Shown one piece after another: positions 33,616 to 46,300 of a DNA stretch of 50,718 bases. Below the pieces are notes generated by a model, which did not search any database, was not told the origin of the DNA, and saw only the letters and a list, made by a program, of their open reading frames with translations. Source of the DNA: Cytophagaceae bacterium (GTDB lineage: Bacteria > Bacteroidota > Bacteroidia > Cytophagales > Cytophagaceae); contig JALONM010000037.1 of assembly GCA_025454925.1 (NCBI GenBank), positions 1 to 50,718 on the forward strand, read 5' to 3'. Positions within the stretch are counted from its first letter, which is position 1. Every line of letters starts with the position of its first letter. The translations under genes were made by a program, and so were the position numbers.

Positions 33616-35208
33616 ATGCGCTTCGTATTATTATTAGTAGTGTTGCTGATACAGTTCTTGTCCTTAGGGCAGAAAATAGGATCATTTACCTCCGTACCAC
33701 CTGGTCCTCAACAACAACACTTGATGGTGCCTGAAACGCATACTTTCCAGCTTTTATGGCAAAGTGGAATGCAATTGTCGGACAGTAGCCTATTGGGAAA
33801 TTACCTTGATTTTACAGCGTATGTACCTGTCAATGGCTCGTCTAGAAATGGAATAGTAACTGTTAGTTCAGAGTCAAATCCTGCAGAACTGGCAATATTT
33901 CAAGTATTCTTCAGCGAAAAGGATTCGAAATGGATGCTTGGAAAGTCCAGCAAAGTTGATTTTTCAGGAATGGGTAAAGTAGCTAATTTTTGTTCGGGTG
34001 GTATTACTCCATGGGGAACGGTCGTGGTTGCGGAAGAAGTGGTTCATCCTGGTGATTTAAATGCCGATGGTTACCAAGATCTTGGGTGGTTAATAGAAGT
34101 AGATCCGATATCTGGAAAAGTGCTGACTCAAGATAGCACCGGAGGTGGAGGAAAAGATAAATTGTGGGCCTTGGGTCGAACCACTCACGAAAACATTTGC
34201 ATCGCCAATGATAGGAAAACCGCCTATTTTGGAGCCGATCATCCTACCAATGGCTTTTTGTACAAATTTGTCTCTACACAAGCAGGGAATTTAAAGAGTG
34301 GTGATCTTTATGTAATGAGGATGGCGAATGGAAGTGTAGATTCCAGCGCAGGAACATGGGTTCAAGTGCCAAATCAAACTCAGGCTGACCGGAATAATAC
34401 GCATACATTAGCAGCGTCATTAGGGGCTACTAATTTCAATGGAATTGAAGACGTTGAAATTGGACCGGACGGGTTTATTTATTTTACTGCCAAAGGACCT
34501 GGCAGAGTTTATCGTTTCCAGCAAAATCATACCAATGCTACATTGGTAACCATGCAAGTATACGTAGCCAATAAGCCGTATGCGATACAAACCGATTCCG
34601 CACTAATAATGGAGCCATGGGGGATAGGGAACGATAATTTGGCCTTTGATGGAGAGGGGAATTTGTGGGTGCTTCAGGATGGAGATCGAAATCATATCTG
34701 GGTAGTGAGTCCAGATCATGTTCCATCCGGAGATAATGGAATTCGGTTGTTTGCTACTACTCCACTCGGTTCCGAGCCCACTGGAATTAATTTCACTCCT
34801 GATTTTCAGTATATGTTTATTTCATTTCAGCATCCACATTCTTCTAATTCGTTAAAAGTAAAAGATGGGGTAGAACATGAGTTTATCTTTAACACCAGTA
34901 CAACGGTTGTGATTGCTAGGAAAAGCGCCTTGGGGCAACCCATCGTAATTGAAGGCAGTTCCGGAGAAAAAGGCTGGATGGCTCATCCTAATCCTGCAGA
35001 ACTTGAAATTTTATTTACTCCTCTAACGGAAATAAAGAGTGCAGTGCATATAAAAATTATCGATGCGTTAGGGCGAGTAGTAAAAGAACAGAAGTTCGAA
35101 AAAGGACAGTCTGCCCTAATAGAAATAAAAAAAATACCCAGCGGTACGTATACGGCTCAAATCCAAACACGTCACTCGACATCGGCACTCCGTTTTGTAA
35201 AAAAGTAA
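33616..35208 (+). CDS. PhoX/DUF839 family protein with type IX sorting tail
   Basis: A 530-residue exported protein with signal peptide (MRFVLLLVVLLIQFLSLG). The body matches the PhoX-type (DUF839) beta-propeller family: 'NFCSGGITPWGTVVVAEEV', 'GWLIEVDPISGK', 'GRTTHENICIANDRKTAYFG', 'PEGLAFD'-like 'GIGNDNLAFDGEGNLWVLQD'. PhoX is a Ca/Fe phosphatase; whether this member is active cannot be told from residues I can place safely. The last 75 residues (from 'WMAHPNPAELEILF' to 'YTAQIQTRHSTSALRFVKK') are a type A sorting domain for the type IX secretion system, so the protein is expected on the cell surface or outside. Confidence 0.85.
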   Translation: MRFVLLLVVLLIQFLSLGQKIGSFTSVPPGPQQQHLMVPETHTFQLLWQSGMQLSDSSLLGNYLDFTAYVPVNGSSRNGIVTVSSESNPAELAIFQVFFSEKDSKWMLGKSSKVDFSGMGKVANFCSGGITPWGTVVVAEEVVHPGDLNADGYQDLGWLIEVDPISGKVLTQDSTGGGGKDKLWALGRTTHENICIANDRKTAYFGADHPTNGFLYKFVSTQAGNLKSGDLYVMRMANGSVDSSAGTWVQVPNQTQADRNNTHTLAASLGATNFNGIEDVEIGPDGFIYFTAKGPGRVYRFQQNHTNATLVTMQVYVANKPYAIQTDSALIMEPWGIGNDNLAFDGEGNLWVLQDGDRNHIWVVSPDHVPSGDNGIRLFATTPLGSEPTGINFTPDFQYMFISFQHPHSSNSLKVKDGVEHEFIFNTSTTVVIARKSALGQPIVIEGSSGEKGWMAHPNPAELEILFTPLTEIKSAVHIKIIDALGRVVKEQKFEKGQSALIEIKKIPSGTYTAQIQTRHSTSALRFVKK

Positions 35209-35506
35209 CTCGCATTAGATTTTTCCTCTAATCTCCAATTAAATCTCTTAGTTGTAACCTTTAAACGAATACATCAGTATACATCACTCAGAAAATTCCT
35301 TACACATTTTTAGTAAGAATTTTCGAGCGCGGTGTTTTCGCTGGTGTTTATTTTGTGCAGACGGAACGTATTGATTGATTTATCCCGGCAATTCCATCAT
35401 TGAATATTCATTTTAAGAAACCGACTAGCACCCTGGTCAGGTTCGCATAATTAGCATTTTCGTGTATTAGTAAATTATATTTTTTAAACCTTAAACTTTT
35501 TATTTT
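35209..35506. other. Gap of 298 bases with one hairpin
   Basis: GAAAATTCCTTAC (35291-35303) pairs with GTAAGAATTTTC (35313-35324), one bulge, about 85 bases after the PhoX-type gene. No T-run follows directly, so its role as terminator is uncertain. No gene or clear promoter is seen in the rest, which is AT-rich. Confidence 0.45.
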
Positions 35507-36529
35507 ATGCAAATTCCAAGTCAGATTAGTTTTAAACATGTGACTCCTAATGGAAGTAAACTTACCGCTACAATTGAGGGCGATGATTTGCCAAACATCA
35601 TCCAGGTGAAAGGAACCAATGATATTGCCAAAGTAAACCGCAAAAGAGACCGTCCAAGACCAGCGGATTGGGGGCCAATTACAGAAAATGATGAGCGCGA
35701 AGACGACGATGAATATGATAGAGACGAAAGAGGTTGCCATCGCTTTACCATGGGCAGATGGGAATCAAAGGCCAGATATAAAAGCTTGAAACAAACCTTG
35801 ATTTTTATCAAGAAAAGACGTTGTACTCGTGTTATACAAGAAGCTAGCTACGACGAACAAGGCAAACTTGTAAATGTTACGCCTATCGCTACCATCACTA
35901 GCAACAGTTCCATTGCTTTGAATGGGAATACCGTAGATTTAGTATGGACTTCCGCACAAGAAAATCTCATTCGTGAATATGCCTGCGAAACAAAACTTTC
36001 CACGGAATCGCAATGGCGCAAATTCGATTCGGAAATGCCAATGGGGGCAGGCACCACCTACCGTGCTTCCGATGTACCCGCTGTGAGCGGCAGGCATGAG
36101 TATAGAGTAGTAGCCGAATTTTCTGACAATTCAGCTCCAAAGGTGCTGCTAACACAGGCCCTGGATGTTACTGTGAATACTGGTGGTCAAGCTGAAATTC
36201 AAAACTTCTCGGCACAATATTCAACCAACTTTTTTGGAATTGAAGTGCTGTGGACGAGTACAGCAGAGCTTTCTATCAAAGAATACCAGGTAGAGTTAAA
36301 GCCCGCCGATGCCGGTGACGAGGCCTATCAGCTAGCAGAACGTTCAGATGCTTTCGGAGCTGGCTTTCAATATTCATTGGCTATTTTCCCAGTGGAAGGC
36401 ACTGCATTTCCCGGTCCGGGAAATTACACCTTGCGCTTGAAAGCGGTGTTCCTGGATTCCAGCGAGAAAATTATTCCGGGTACAATTACCAATATTGTTG
36501 TTCCTGTGGAAGCCGGTTTGGCTGCTTAA
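35507..36529 (+). CDS. Two fibronectin-III-like segments, unknown function, no signal peptide
   Basis: A 340-residue protein I cannot name. Residues about 1-60 form a small beta-rich start, and 60-78 is a very acidic and charged run (ENDEREDDDEYDRDERG). Two segments of about 100 residues follow (about 127-225 and 228-335), each with the 'VDLVWTSAQE..REY' / 'IEVLWTSTAELSIKEYQVEL' pattern and 'GRHEYRVVAEFSD' / 'GNYTLRLKAVFLDSS' strands typical of fibronectin type III. There is no signal peptide or membrane helix, which is odd for this fold in bacteria. It has its own terminator and lies between two surface-protein genes. Confidence 0.7.
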   Translation: MQIPSQISFKHVTPNGSKLTATIEGDDLPNIIQVKGTNDIAKVNRKRDRPRPADWGPITENDEREDDDEYDRDERGCHRFTMGRWESKARYKSLKQTLIFIKKRRCTRVIQEASYDEQGKLVNVTPIATITSNSSIALNGNTVDLVWTSAQENLIREYACETKLSTESQWRKFDSEMPMGAGTTYRASDVPAVSGRHEYRVVAEFSDNSAPKVLLTQALDVTVNTGGQAEIQNFSAQYSTNFFGIEVLWTSTAELSIKEYQVELKPADAGDEAYQLAERSDAFGAGFQYSLAIFPVEGTAFPGPGNYTLRLKAVFLDSSEKIIPGTITNIVVPVEAGLAA

Positions 36530-36551
36530 TTCAAAACGATAATTTTTTTTC

Positions 36552-36586
36552 AAAAAAGAGACAAGTGAAAATTTGTCTCTTTTTTT
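36552..36586 (+). terminator. Terminator after the fibronectin-III-like gene
   Basis: AAAAAAGAGACAA and TTTGTCTCTTTTTTT form a long A/T-flanked stem around GTGAAAA, 22 bases past the stop. Confidence 0.9.
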
Positions 36587-36674
36587 ATATCCATCCGGCA
36601 TTTATTCATGATAGTTTATTTATTCAGCATTTCTCCGCATAAAAACTTTTATGGTTAACTACATGGCCGGTGTT

Positions 36675-36783
36675 GCGTGAGGGATAGAGCGTAAAGACAT
36701 GGCGCCACCGGCGGCATGGCTTGCAGCGATAGCCCGGCCCGCCGTGGCTTGGCGCCTTAGGCGCCACCACAAGGGACACGCCC
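36675..36783 (-). repeat. Structured intergenic repeat, copy C
   Basis: On the minus strand: GGGCGTGTCCCTTG at the start, core GGGCCGGGCTATCGCTGCAA, end CTCTATCCCTCACGC. Hairpin 1 holds GGCGCC/TAA/GGCGCC; hairpin 2 pairs CATGCCGCC with GGCGCCATG. Outside the arms it agrees closely with copy B, but the arm sequences are unrelated. Confidence 0.8.
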
Positions 36784-36895
36784 AATATCCATCAGAAAAA
36801 CTACGAAATAAAATGTATTAAGGAAGAAGGATTTAGCTAAGAAACCAAACAGTAGAAAGTCGAATGCTTCCGGGTTGTAACGTGCTGAATTGTTT

Positions 36896-37000
36896 GGGCA
36901 GCCCCGCGCGTGGCGCGGGCCGGGCTATACGCTGCTACTACCCATACTACCGTGCTATGCGCACTGTAGTATGGGCGGTATCCGCTTCTATCCCTGCTGC
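36896..37000 (+). repeat. Structured intergenic repeat, copy D (diverged ends)
   Basis: Plus orientation: GGGCAGCCCCGCGCG, core GGGCCGGGCTATACGCTGC, end CTTCTATCCCTGCTGC. Hairpin 1 pairs CCCGCGC-type arms around TGG; hairpin 2 has the perfect arms CCCATACTAC and GTAGTATGGG. The terminal GCGTG/CACGC is lost, so this copy may be immobile. Confidence 0.7.
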
Positions 37001-37326
37001 TGCCAGCCTATTATGCATAGATTATCATAGAGTGATAGTTGTTTTAGTCTACGTGAAATGAAGCACTCCGTTATATTTTCTTCATAAAAGAATATCCATT
37101 AATAAATTCGGATTCCATGGCTGTGCACCTCACTTACTATTCTCATACGTCGGAGAGTAACTCTTTTATAAGCAATAGTTTAGGTAAGCTTTGTCTGCCT
37201 CTCAAAACCAGAGGGTGCAATTTTTCGTATGAACAAAAGATTAAGTAGTACTCACTTATTTTCTTCGTAAGAAAGAAATGGTGTATAACCGAACTGCTTA
37301 GTAAACATTGCCTTATACCGTACCTT

Positions 37327-40300
37327 ATGAAAAAATACTTGCGTTGCGCCACTACCTTCGTTTTTTTTCTATTTATATGTGTACTCCTGAATCAAGGTTA
37401 TGGACAAAATACTTACGTTGGGCCATTGTCTGGATCATGGAATACCAATTCTAATTGGTCGTCAGGGCTAGCTCCTACGAGCACGGACAATGTTGTAATC
37501 CCTGCGGGAAGAACCGTTAATTTTGATATTTTAACTGCAACCGTAAATAGTTTACAAATTGGGTCGGGTGCTACATTGCATTTAGGGACAAGTGCGGGTA
37601 CTGTTACATTTACCATTAATACGTTTTGCGATTTATCAGCAAGTGGCACCTTGGATTTTGGAACCAATGGTTCTCATACAGTAACCATTTTGGATGATCT
37701 TATAGGAAGCAATGGTACCATTATCATGAATTCATCCACAACCCATGTATTGAATTTGGGTGGTGATAATAATGAATTGAGTAATTTTAATTGCGCCACT
37801 ATTGGTACTGTTTTTTATAACCGCGTGGGTGATCAGAGTATGTTTATTTCCCCCAATTATAAAACGGTTCAAACCTCAAACTCTGGCATAAAGTCATTAG
37901 CAGGTTCGGGGACTACTTGCGCGATTAATGTACTTAATGTTGGAACCAATACGACATTCAGCATGGGAGTTAATCCTACGCCACCAGTGTTATCAGTTGC
38001 AGGAAATGTGACGATAGGTGCTAGCGCAACGTTTTCTTTTGGTTCTGTTAGCGCTAAATCGGTTACCATATCCGGGAACACTACTATGACAGCTGCAAAT
38101 TCTACCATCAATATGACCGGATTTGGACTGGCTCATACACTCAAATTTATGGGAACTACAGTTGTAGGCGCATCTACGGTCATCACTACAACACCAGGCA
38201 GTAAAAGTACCATCATTTATGCTGGCGGAGTTCATAATATTGTTAATGCAACGTATCAAAATGTAATCGTGGAAGGAGCTGCTGCAAAAACATTAGTATT
38301 TGGAACGCCTTCTACCTTTCAAGGAAAGTTAACCATAACCAAAGGGGCTACGCTAAGTCTGGGTGCAGTAGCTGGAACTTATACCTGCGACTCCCTGGAA
38401 ATTAATAATATCACTGCGGTAAGTGCACTTTCCATGGCTGCATCCACAGCCAAGGTGCTTAGGGTGTTGAGTCATTTCAACATGACAACCGGCACCACTC
38501 TGACGATGTCTACCTTGGCTACGCATAAATTAGAATTACAAGGACTCAACAACACATGCCTGGGTGCAATTACACAAACGGCAGGCAATACAATTGAATA
38601 TAGTGGCACCGGTGCTCAAAACATGCTCAATACAACGTATCAAAATCTATTACTTACAGGATCTTCCGGACAAAATAGATTAGTACAAGGTAACATAACG
38701 GTAAACGGGAACCTTACCAATAACAGTTGCACCTTGGTTTTTGGAAACACCGCAAGAACGGTTACCGTGTTGGGTGATTTGCTCGGGAATATTTCTTCTG
38801 CCATAGATATGAGATTGGTGGCAGGACACATGCTCGACTTGAAGGGGCCTAACAATACGTGTGGTAGTCTTATTACAGATGCTTCACTTTCAACGGTGCG
38901 CTATTCGGGTGGTGTGCAAACCGTGTTTGGATCCAATTCTTACCGCAGGCTTGAAGTAAACGGGGCGTCAAACAAATCATTAACCAATAATGTTTTTGTA
39001 CATAATCAGATCTTATTTTCGGGTAATGCAAAAATTATTTTAGGAACCTTCGATCTCACTCTTTCGGAAGTTGGAACATTTGGAGGATCTCCTTTTTCAA
39101 ATGCGAAAATGATCGAAACGAATGGCTTGAATACTCCGGCCGGCTCATTCATTAAACAAGGCACTGCAGCGCCCGCTTTTAACATGACTTATCCCCTGGG
39201 TACGAATTTCGTGTATACTCCTGTTACCATTTCAGGAATTACAGGAACCATCGGTGGGATGGCTTCCGTAGCGATGAAGCCAGTTGATAATACTGCTTCC
39301 TGTAACTCAGGCAATTGTTCTAAGAAGTATCTGTTGGTTTCAACTTCTAACTACACCATTACACAAGTTAATTTCAACTTTCAATTACCCGCTGCGGAAA
39401 TAGTAGGAACTCCCTCGCAGGTAAAGCGCAACGCCAATACAGTCAATGGTCAAACCATAGATTTAGGATTAGCAAGTTATGGCGCCAACGGATCCAATAC
39501 ATTCGATGGGTTGTGGCAATTGCTAAGTTCTGGTACTAAGTATTTCAGTGTAGCCGATGGCAGTTGGGAAGATGGCTCCATCTGGTCCACGATTGGTTTT
39601 GGTGCGGCAGCCTGCGGATGCACTCCGTCTTCATTTACGGATATCGTTCGTGTAGGCGATGGGAAACGTGTGATTAAATCTACTCCTTCTCCTGTTTCAG
39701 TAGATTCCATCCATATCGACGCAACAGGTGTTCTGGAATTGGGACAGAATGCCAGTTATGTTACCGCCAATGTTCTTTCCAATAAAGGTATCGGAGGAAA
39801 CGGGGTCTTATCCATTTCTGATGTGGCAGGTATTGTGAGCTGGCCCAACATTCTCACGCTTGATTTTATAACGGCTGCGGGAACTGGGAATAGTACGGTG
39901 GAGTATTTGGGGCTTGGAAATTTTATGCTTCCTTCCTTGCCCAATATATACAGGAATCTAAGTATCAAAGGCGGCTTTACAGCAACCTCACAAAGCAATT
40001 ACTCCGTTACTGGAAATTTGAGAGTATTGGCAGGTTCTACCCTCGACCTTCAAAATTTCTCTATGGATCATTCTATGCCGGCAGGAGATATTATTGAAAT
40101 CGCTACAACTTCATCGTTAATCATTGGTGGAACAAATACTTTTCCTGCTAACTACACGACCAGAACCATTGCCTCCAATTCTACTGTGGAATACAACGGA
40201 GGAAACCAAAATGTTGCCGCCTTAACTTACGCGCATTTAAAATGCTCCGTTGCTGGCACAAAGTCGCTAGTAGGGATTACGACAATTAACGGCCTGCTTA

Positions 40301-43300
40301 CAATCGGCTCCGGAGCTACCCTGGAGGCAGGGGCTTTCAATTGTAATGCCTATGGAAATGCACTCATACAGGGCATCTTCGATGATAATAACGGTGGCGG
40401 CATCAATTATTTTGGCGGCACCATTTCTGTTACTTCCTCTGGCAGATTCCTTAGCAATAGCATTTCTCAGTTTGATTTTTTTGACGATATCATCAACGAT
40501 GGAATTTTTCAACTGAATTCCTCAGGAGCTCCGGTAAATTTTTATAATACCAATACCTTTACCGCCAACAGCAACGTGCTGATGAACGCCACCTTGAATA
40601 TAACAGGTGCGTGGACCTTGGCAGGTTCCGCTACCTATACCATCAGCGATGTATTTATTCTTCCCACCGGCCAGGTAGATAATCAATCAACTGCGATTGT
40701 GTCAAATTCTATGGATGGGTCTGGACCATCTTCTAACTGGACGCAGTTGGCAAACAGTGTCCTTCACTATCGCGGTGCGACGCATCCATTCAGTTCATTT
40801 GGATATTTATCAGCAAGTTTTCCTCCTAACGTGGTGTATTTTGATGGAACATTGAATCAAGATGTCAATGGTGTGGTTGGGCAAACATTTCATCATCTAG
40901 TGCTGGGTGGAACCAATGATAAACGCTTAATGAATAATTTTTTTGTAAACGGTGATGTAACCATTGAAGCTGGCGCAAATTTAAATAGAAATAATTTTAA
41001 CATTTCATTACAGGGCAATTGGATTCAGCATGGTGGCGCTTTTGGTTCGGGAGATTTGGCATTTATAAATGCTGGTGCGGACCAAATCGTTGGAGGAACT
41101 AGCTCCAATGCTATTTTTGGATCGGTTACTATTAACAAGACTTCCGGACGTTTTGTCCGTTTTAACATTCCCAGCACGATCACTGGTGGTTTGAATTACA
41201 CAGGGAATGGCGATATAGAATTAAGTAATTTCACAGTTGGAGTTTCGACGATAACCGGCGGTTCCCCAACCCGCAGAGTTCTTACCAATGGCACAGGGAT
41301 GTTGTCCTTTTCAGCTGGCTTACTTGGATCTTACACGATTCACTTGGGCACTGGCCCTTCGGCGACAGCCGATTATACGCCTATTACCATAGCCCTTACC
41401 TCAGCATCATTTGGAGCAATCCCTGAAATCTCAGTCAGATCGGTGCCCTCTGTGGATCCCAATGTCATTTCAGCGTCTACGGCCTTAACAAGACATTTCA
41501 TAATTAATTCGTTTGATATTACGAATATTACCTCGGCCATTACCTTTACCTACGCGGATGGTGATGTGCAAGGAACAGAATCCAATTACGTTTCGGCATT
41601 TTGGAATACCAGTTGGGTAACCGGTAATACCGCAGCAGTAGATGAATCTACCAATCAAACTACTATCAATAAATCGGCGGCAACAAATTTTAACGGAAGT
41701 TATACGGCGGGAGAATTATTATCTTTTTCTGCGTCTAAATTTTATTCCAGACAAAACGGTGATTGGAATCTTCTCTCTACCTGGACAAATGATACTCTCG
41801 TGGGAAACCCTGTAACCGTTTTGCCAACCAATAGCAATTCCGCAATGATTCGGAACGGACACACAGTAACCTTGCCAGCCAGCCCTTGCCAGGCAGATTC
41901 CCTGATTATTAATTTCGGAGGAATCCTTTCAATGGGTAATAATGGAAATCAACTTTCTGTGAATGTTTTTTCCAATAATGGACATAATGGCAACGGTAAA
42001 GTGGTGGTTACGAATGCAAACTTTCCGACCATTGGAGTAAATGATTTTCTGAATGCTCAGGGAACCGGTAATAGCACCTGGGAGTTTGCAGGGGTAAATT
42101 TTGTGGTTCCGTTTTCATATCCAGCCAATTTTCGTAATGTTATTTTTTCCGCAAGCACCGACGTTACGTTGCAAAGAAATTTAACTATTGCGGGTGATGT
42201 ATCGCTGGTAACTAATTTGGCTCGCTTACTAATGGGCGTATTTACGATTGACCGGGCAAGTTTGGGCGGTAAGTTTGAAATGCTTGCCGGAGCTGAGTTG
42301 TGGTACAATGGAAATAATTTTCCATCCAACTATGCAACCTATATATTAGCACCAACCTCCTGGGTTTTTTTGGATGGAGAGGCACCTCAAATTATTAAGG
42401 GAAATATTAATTATGGTAATATTGGACTCACCTCTCAACCAAGTTTACAGACGAAAACGATTGACGGAGATATTATGTTGGCTGGCCAATTGTCCCTAGG
42501 CAATAATACTGTTTTTAGCTTTGGAAATGCGGCGGCTCGAAATGTAACGATTGATGGAGCGTTTTTTACTGGATCTGGCACTGTAGACATGAGTGGTGCA
42601 GGCCTGGCACATAATTTATATTTGGCAGGTACCGTTTATACACCTTCTTCATTTATTACCACAGATGGCTCTGGAAGTACGGTGCATTATTCCAGTGGTG
42701 CTACACAAACTGTTTTCCCCGCGTTGAATTATCAAAATTTGAATTTGATGAATAGTGGCTCCAAAATGGTAAATGGAAATACCATAGTAAGAGGCAATGT
42801 GAATTGCATGGGATCTACAACCTTACAACTTGGCAATTCTGTTTCTACATTTACGGTAGCAGGCAACATGAATATGGCCTCTACTACTACCCTGGTATAT
42901 TCAACCTCCACCGCTCAAACCGTGGCAGTTTCAGGAAATTATGCTGGTACAGGTTCTACCATTAATATGTCGGGTACAGGTTTGGCACATCGGTTGGAAT
43001 TAACGGGTGCGACGAACGATTTCGGATCTTTGACTACAACAGGTGGTTCTGGAAGCACCGTGCATTATAACTCCGCAGCTGCGCAATCCCTGCCTAATGG
43101 TATTTCGTATCAAGTATTAGAAGTATCGGGTGGCACAAAAAATTACAGTACCACGGGTACAATGGTGGTCAGTGGTGCTTTGAGATTAAATGGGGCAGTC
43201 ATTAATTTGGCTACTTCCGGATCTATAAATCTTGTTTTGGGGGCTACACTTACAAACAGTGTGGCATTTTCCACTACGAATATGGTGGCGACGAATGGCA

Positions 43301-46300
43301 CGGGTGTTTTCACAAGAGGGATAAACGCGGCAGCCGCCTATTTCTATCCTATTGGAACAACAGGAGCCTACGCTCCTTTGAACCTAAACGTAACTGCCGT
43401 TACTGGAGCTGGTACTGTATCTGCCAGAACAGTGGCTACTGTTGCTCCCAATCAAATTTCGGCAACCAATTCATTAACTAGATATTGGGCAATATCTGGT
43501 GCGGCGATTACCAGTATCTCCGGTACCTTTACTTACTCCTACAACGAAGGTGAAGTAATGGGAGGCGCAGGAAATGATGTTACTTACATAGCGGCCCATT
43601 GGCCTAATTCTTTTCCTTGGGTGAAGGGAACCTTGACCGATGTAGACGAGGTTGCAAATTCGATATCATTTACGAAGTCTGGAGCTAACATTGCCAGTTT
43701 TTCAGGTAATTATACCGCAGGACCTTTGAATGCTTTTGGAACCCCTGTCTATTATAGTCGCGTTGCCGCAGGAAACTTTGAGACGGCAGCATCTTGGTCC
43801 ACGGATCCTGTTTTGCAGCATACTGGTGCACCTGCGCTTACCCCACCTGCGGCGGGATCTGTAGTACGCATTGCAAACGGTCATACCATTACAAGAATTA
43901 CCAGTACGGCCTTAACTCTTGATACGTTGTACATCAATGCGGGAGGTAGGCTGAACATGGCTGCTACCACAGGTCTTACTGTCAATGTATTTTCTAATCA
44001 GGGAATAGGAGGGAACGGCACCATTGCATTCTCTGCTGGAAATTTTATTACCATTCCAATTCCCGCCAATAACTTATTCTGCTCCGGCGCAGGTACTGGC
44101 TTGGGAACAGTTGAGTATTCCGGAGTATCCTACAATTTACCTGCGGCACTAAGTACATTGCCCAATCTTTCATTGGTGAGCGCCGGAACGGTGACACGCA
44201 CTTTTTTGGGGAACTGTACTATTTTAGGGAATCTAGTGAGTGGCCTCAATATTACTGTTAACTTAGGTACAGTCGGAACGGTATTTTCTGTAGGTGGAAA
44301 TGTGTCGGTTACTACTACGTTTAATTTTGGTACCACTGTAGCCAAAACGTTATCCGTTGTTGGCGACTTTTCAGCTCCAACCTTAACGATGACAGGTGCC
44401 GGTCTGGCGCACCAATTAACCTTAGCCGGCGCGAATAACGGGGTTACTACATTGACCACCACTGCCGCTTCCGGAAGTAGAATTACCTATGCCCGTGTAG
44501 GAGCGCAGAATGCTTTTGCAAGCGCCAATTACCAGAATGTATCCATCGATGCCACTGCAAATGTTCTTTGGCCAGCCACTGCAGCCACTACCTTGGCTTC
44601 AAATCTTATTCTTAATGGGATGTTGAATATTGGAGGGGCTTCTGCCAATGGATTTACAGTGAATGGAACTACGGCATTTGGCCCAAGCTCAACGCTTACT
44701 TTTTCAGCCTCGGTAGTTCGGCAGATGACCTTATCCGGAACAATTACAAGTGCTCCGGGCGCTGCCATTAATAATCCAATGGCCAATCCGCATGTTATAA
44801 ATATTACCGCCGCCTCTGTTCAATTACCTCCAATCATTAACATGGTGGGAGGAAACCTTAATATAAGTGGGGGCGCCGGGCAGATCATTTCTTACCTGGC
44901 AGGAACCAATCACACGCTCAGCAATTTTACCCTAACTGGTGCCGGAGTCAAAATGATGGTGGCGGGTGGAACTAATCCGACCATAGCAACCAATACCATG
45001 AATATAAATACGGCGACTTTGGATCTCAATGATTTGCCGCTCATTACGATCAACGGAAATTTAAATATTAACTCTTTAGGTATTCTTCGATATGGCTCTA
45101 CCGCCGCGCCAAATAGCATTATAGTTAATGGAGATTTATCTGGGGTGGCCGGTTCCAAAATAGAAATGCAACTGGCTAATAATGGATCATTGCTGACGTT
45201 AAATGGTACTACCAATACATTAGGATCCTTATCCATCAATCCAGGAAATAATACCATCGTTAGATATGGAGCAATGGCCAATCAAAATTTATTGACAGGT
45301 GTTACGGAGTATAATTTTTTAGAAATTGCAGGGAGTGGTCAAAAAAATGTGGTGGAGACAACTCTTACTGTTTATCGGAGTTTGAATCTATCGGGTACAA
45401 CAACATTTAACCTCTCTAATATTTCCGTTACTGCAAATATCCATCAATCCGTCAATGCAGTTCCCACAGCCAATTTCGAATTCGGTACCTCCTTTCCGAA
45501 AACCGTAAATATTTTAAGCACTACCCTAACATCCACCTTTGGTACAATAAATATGACAGGAGCTGGCCTTAGCCATACACTACGGTTAGCTTGTCCATCG
45601 GTAACATTGGTAAATTTCAATACAACGCCTGGAGCCAATAGCACGGTGGAGTACAATGGAACGGTGCCCCAGCAGATTTTTACTTCAGCGAATTATCAGA
45701 TCCTTAGAATTAGCGGAGGTACTGAAAAATCGCTCTCCGGACTTTGTGCAGTAAACAACGCCTTGGATTTGGTAAGTGGAATAGTTGATCTGTCGGGATT
45801 TGATTTGGTATTGGGTGCTGGTACTATCCTAACCGGTTCTCCATTCAATGCGACCAATATGATTCGTACGAGTGGTGCCGGTAGATTACAAATTGGATAT
45901 TCGACTCCGGTAAACAAAATATTTCCGGTGGGCACTGGATCTCATTATTCCCCGGCATCTGTTAATGTTACAGCATTATCAGGAACAGGGTCTGTGTCTT
46001 TGCAGGCAGTTGCTGGCACACATCCTCAAGTGCTTCAGCCAAGTACGGCCTTACTGAAATATTGGGATGTAACAGCTTCTGGATTTTCTTCCTTAACCGC
46101 CAATATTGAATTCACCTATGTTGATCCTTCTGAATTGCAGGTTGTCGAAACTTCTTATACCCATGGTGGGCAATACACCGGAGCGCTACCTTGGATAACC
46201 AATGGAACGGTGAATACCACCACCAATGTAGTAACCTTCAATGCGAGGAGTTTATCCAATCTAGGTGGATTCTACACAGCAGGCCCATTATCTACGTTCT

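Larger units (their letters stand above)
36530..37326. other. Gene-free region of 797 bases upstream of the giant gene
   Basis: Contains the terminator at 36552, repeat copies C and D in opposite orientation, and about 325 bases of AT-rich sequence (37001-37326) with only tiny inverted repeats. I see no gene and no convincing consensus promoter for the downstream gene. Confidence 0.65.

Noticed and set aside
37001-37326. Riboswitch or small RNA upstream of the giant gene
   Set aside because: Only stems of about five base pairs were found, with no recognised riboswitch core.
37327-37411. A T-rich start of the giant gene as a frameshifted or false start
   Set aside because: The ATG is followed by a textbook signal peptide and a frame consistent with the modules to the window edge.
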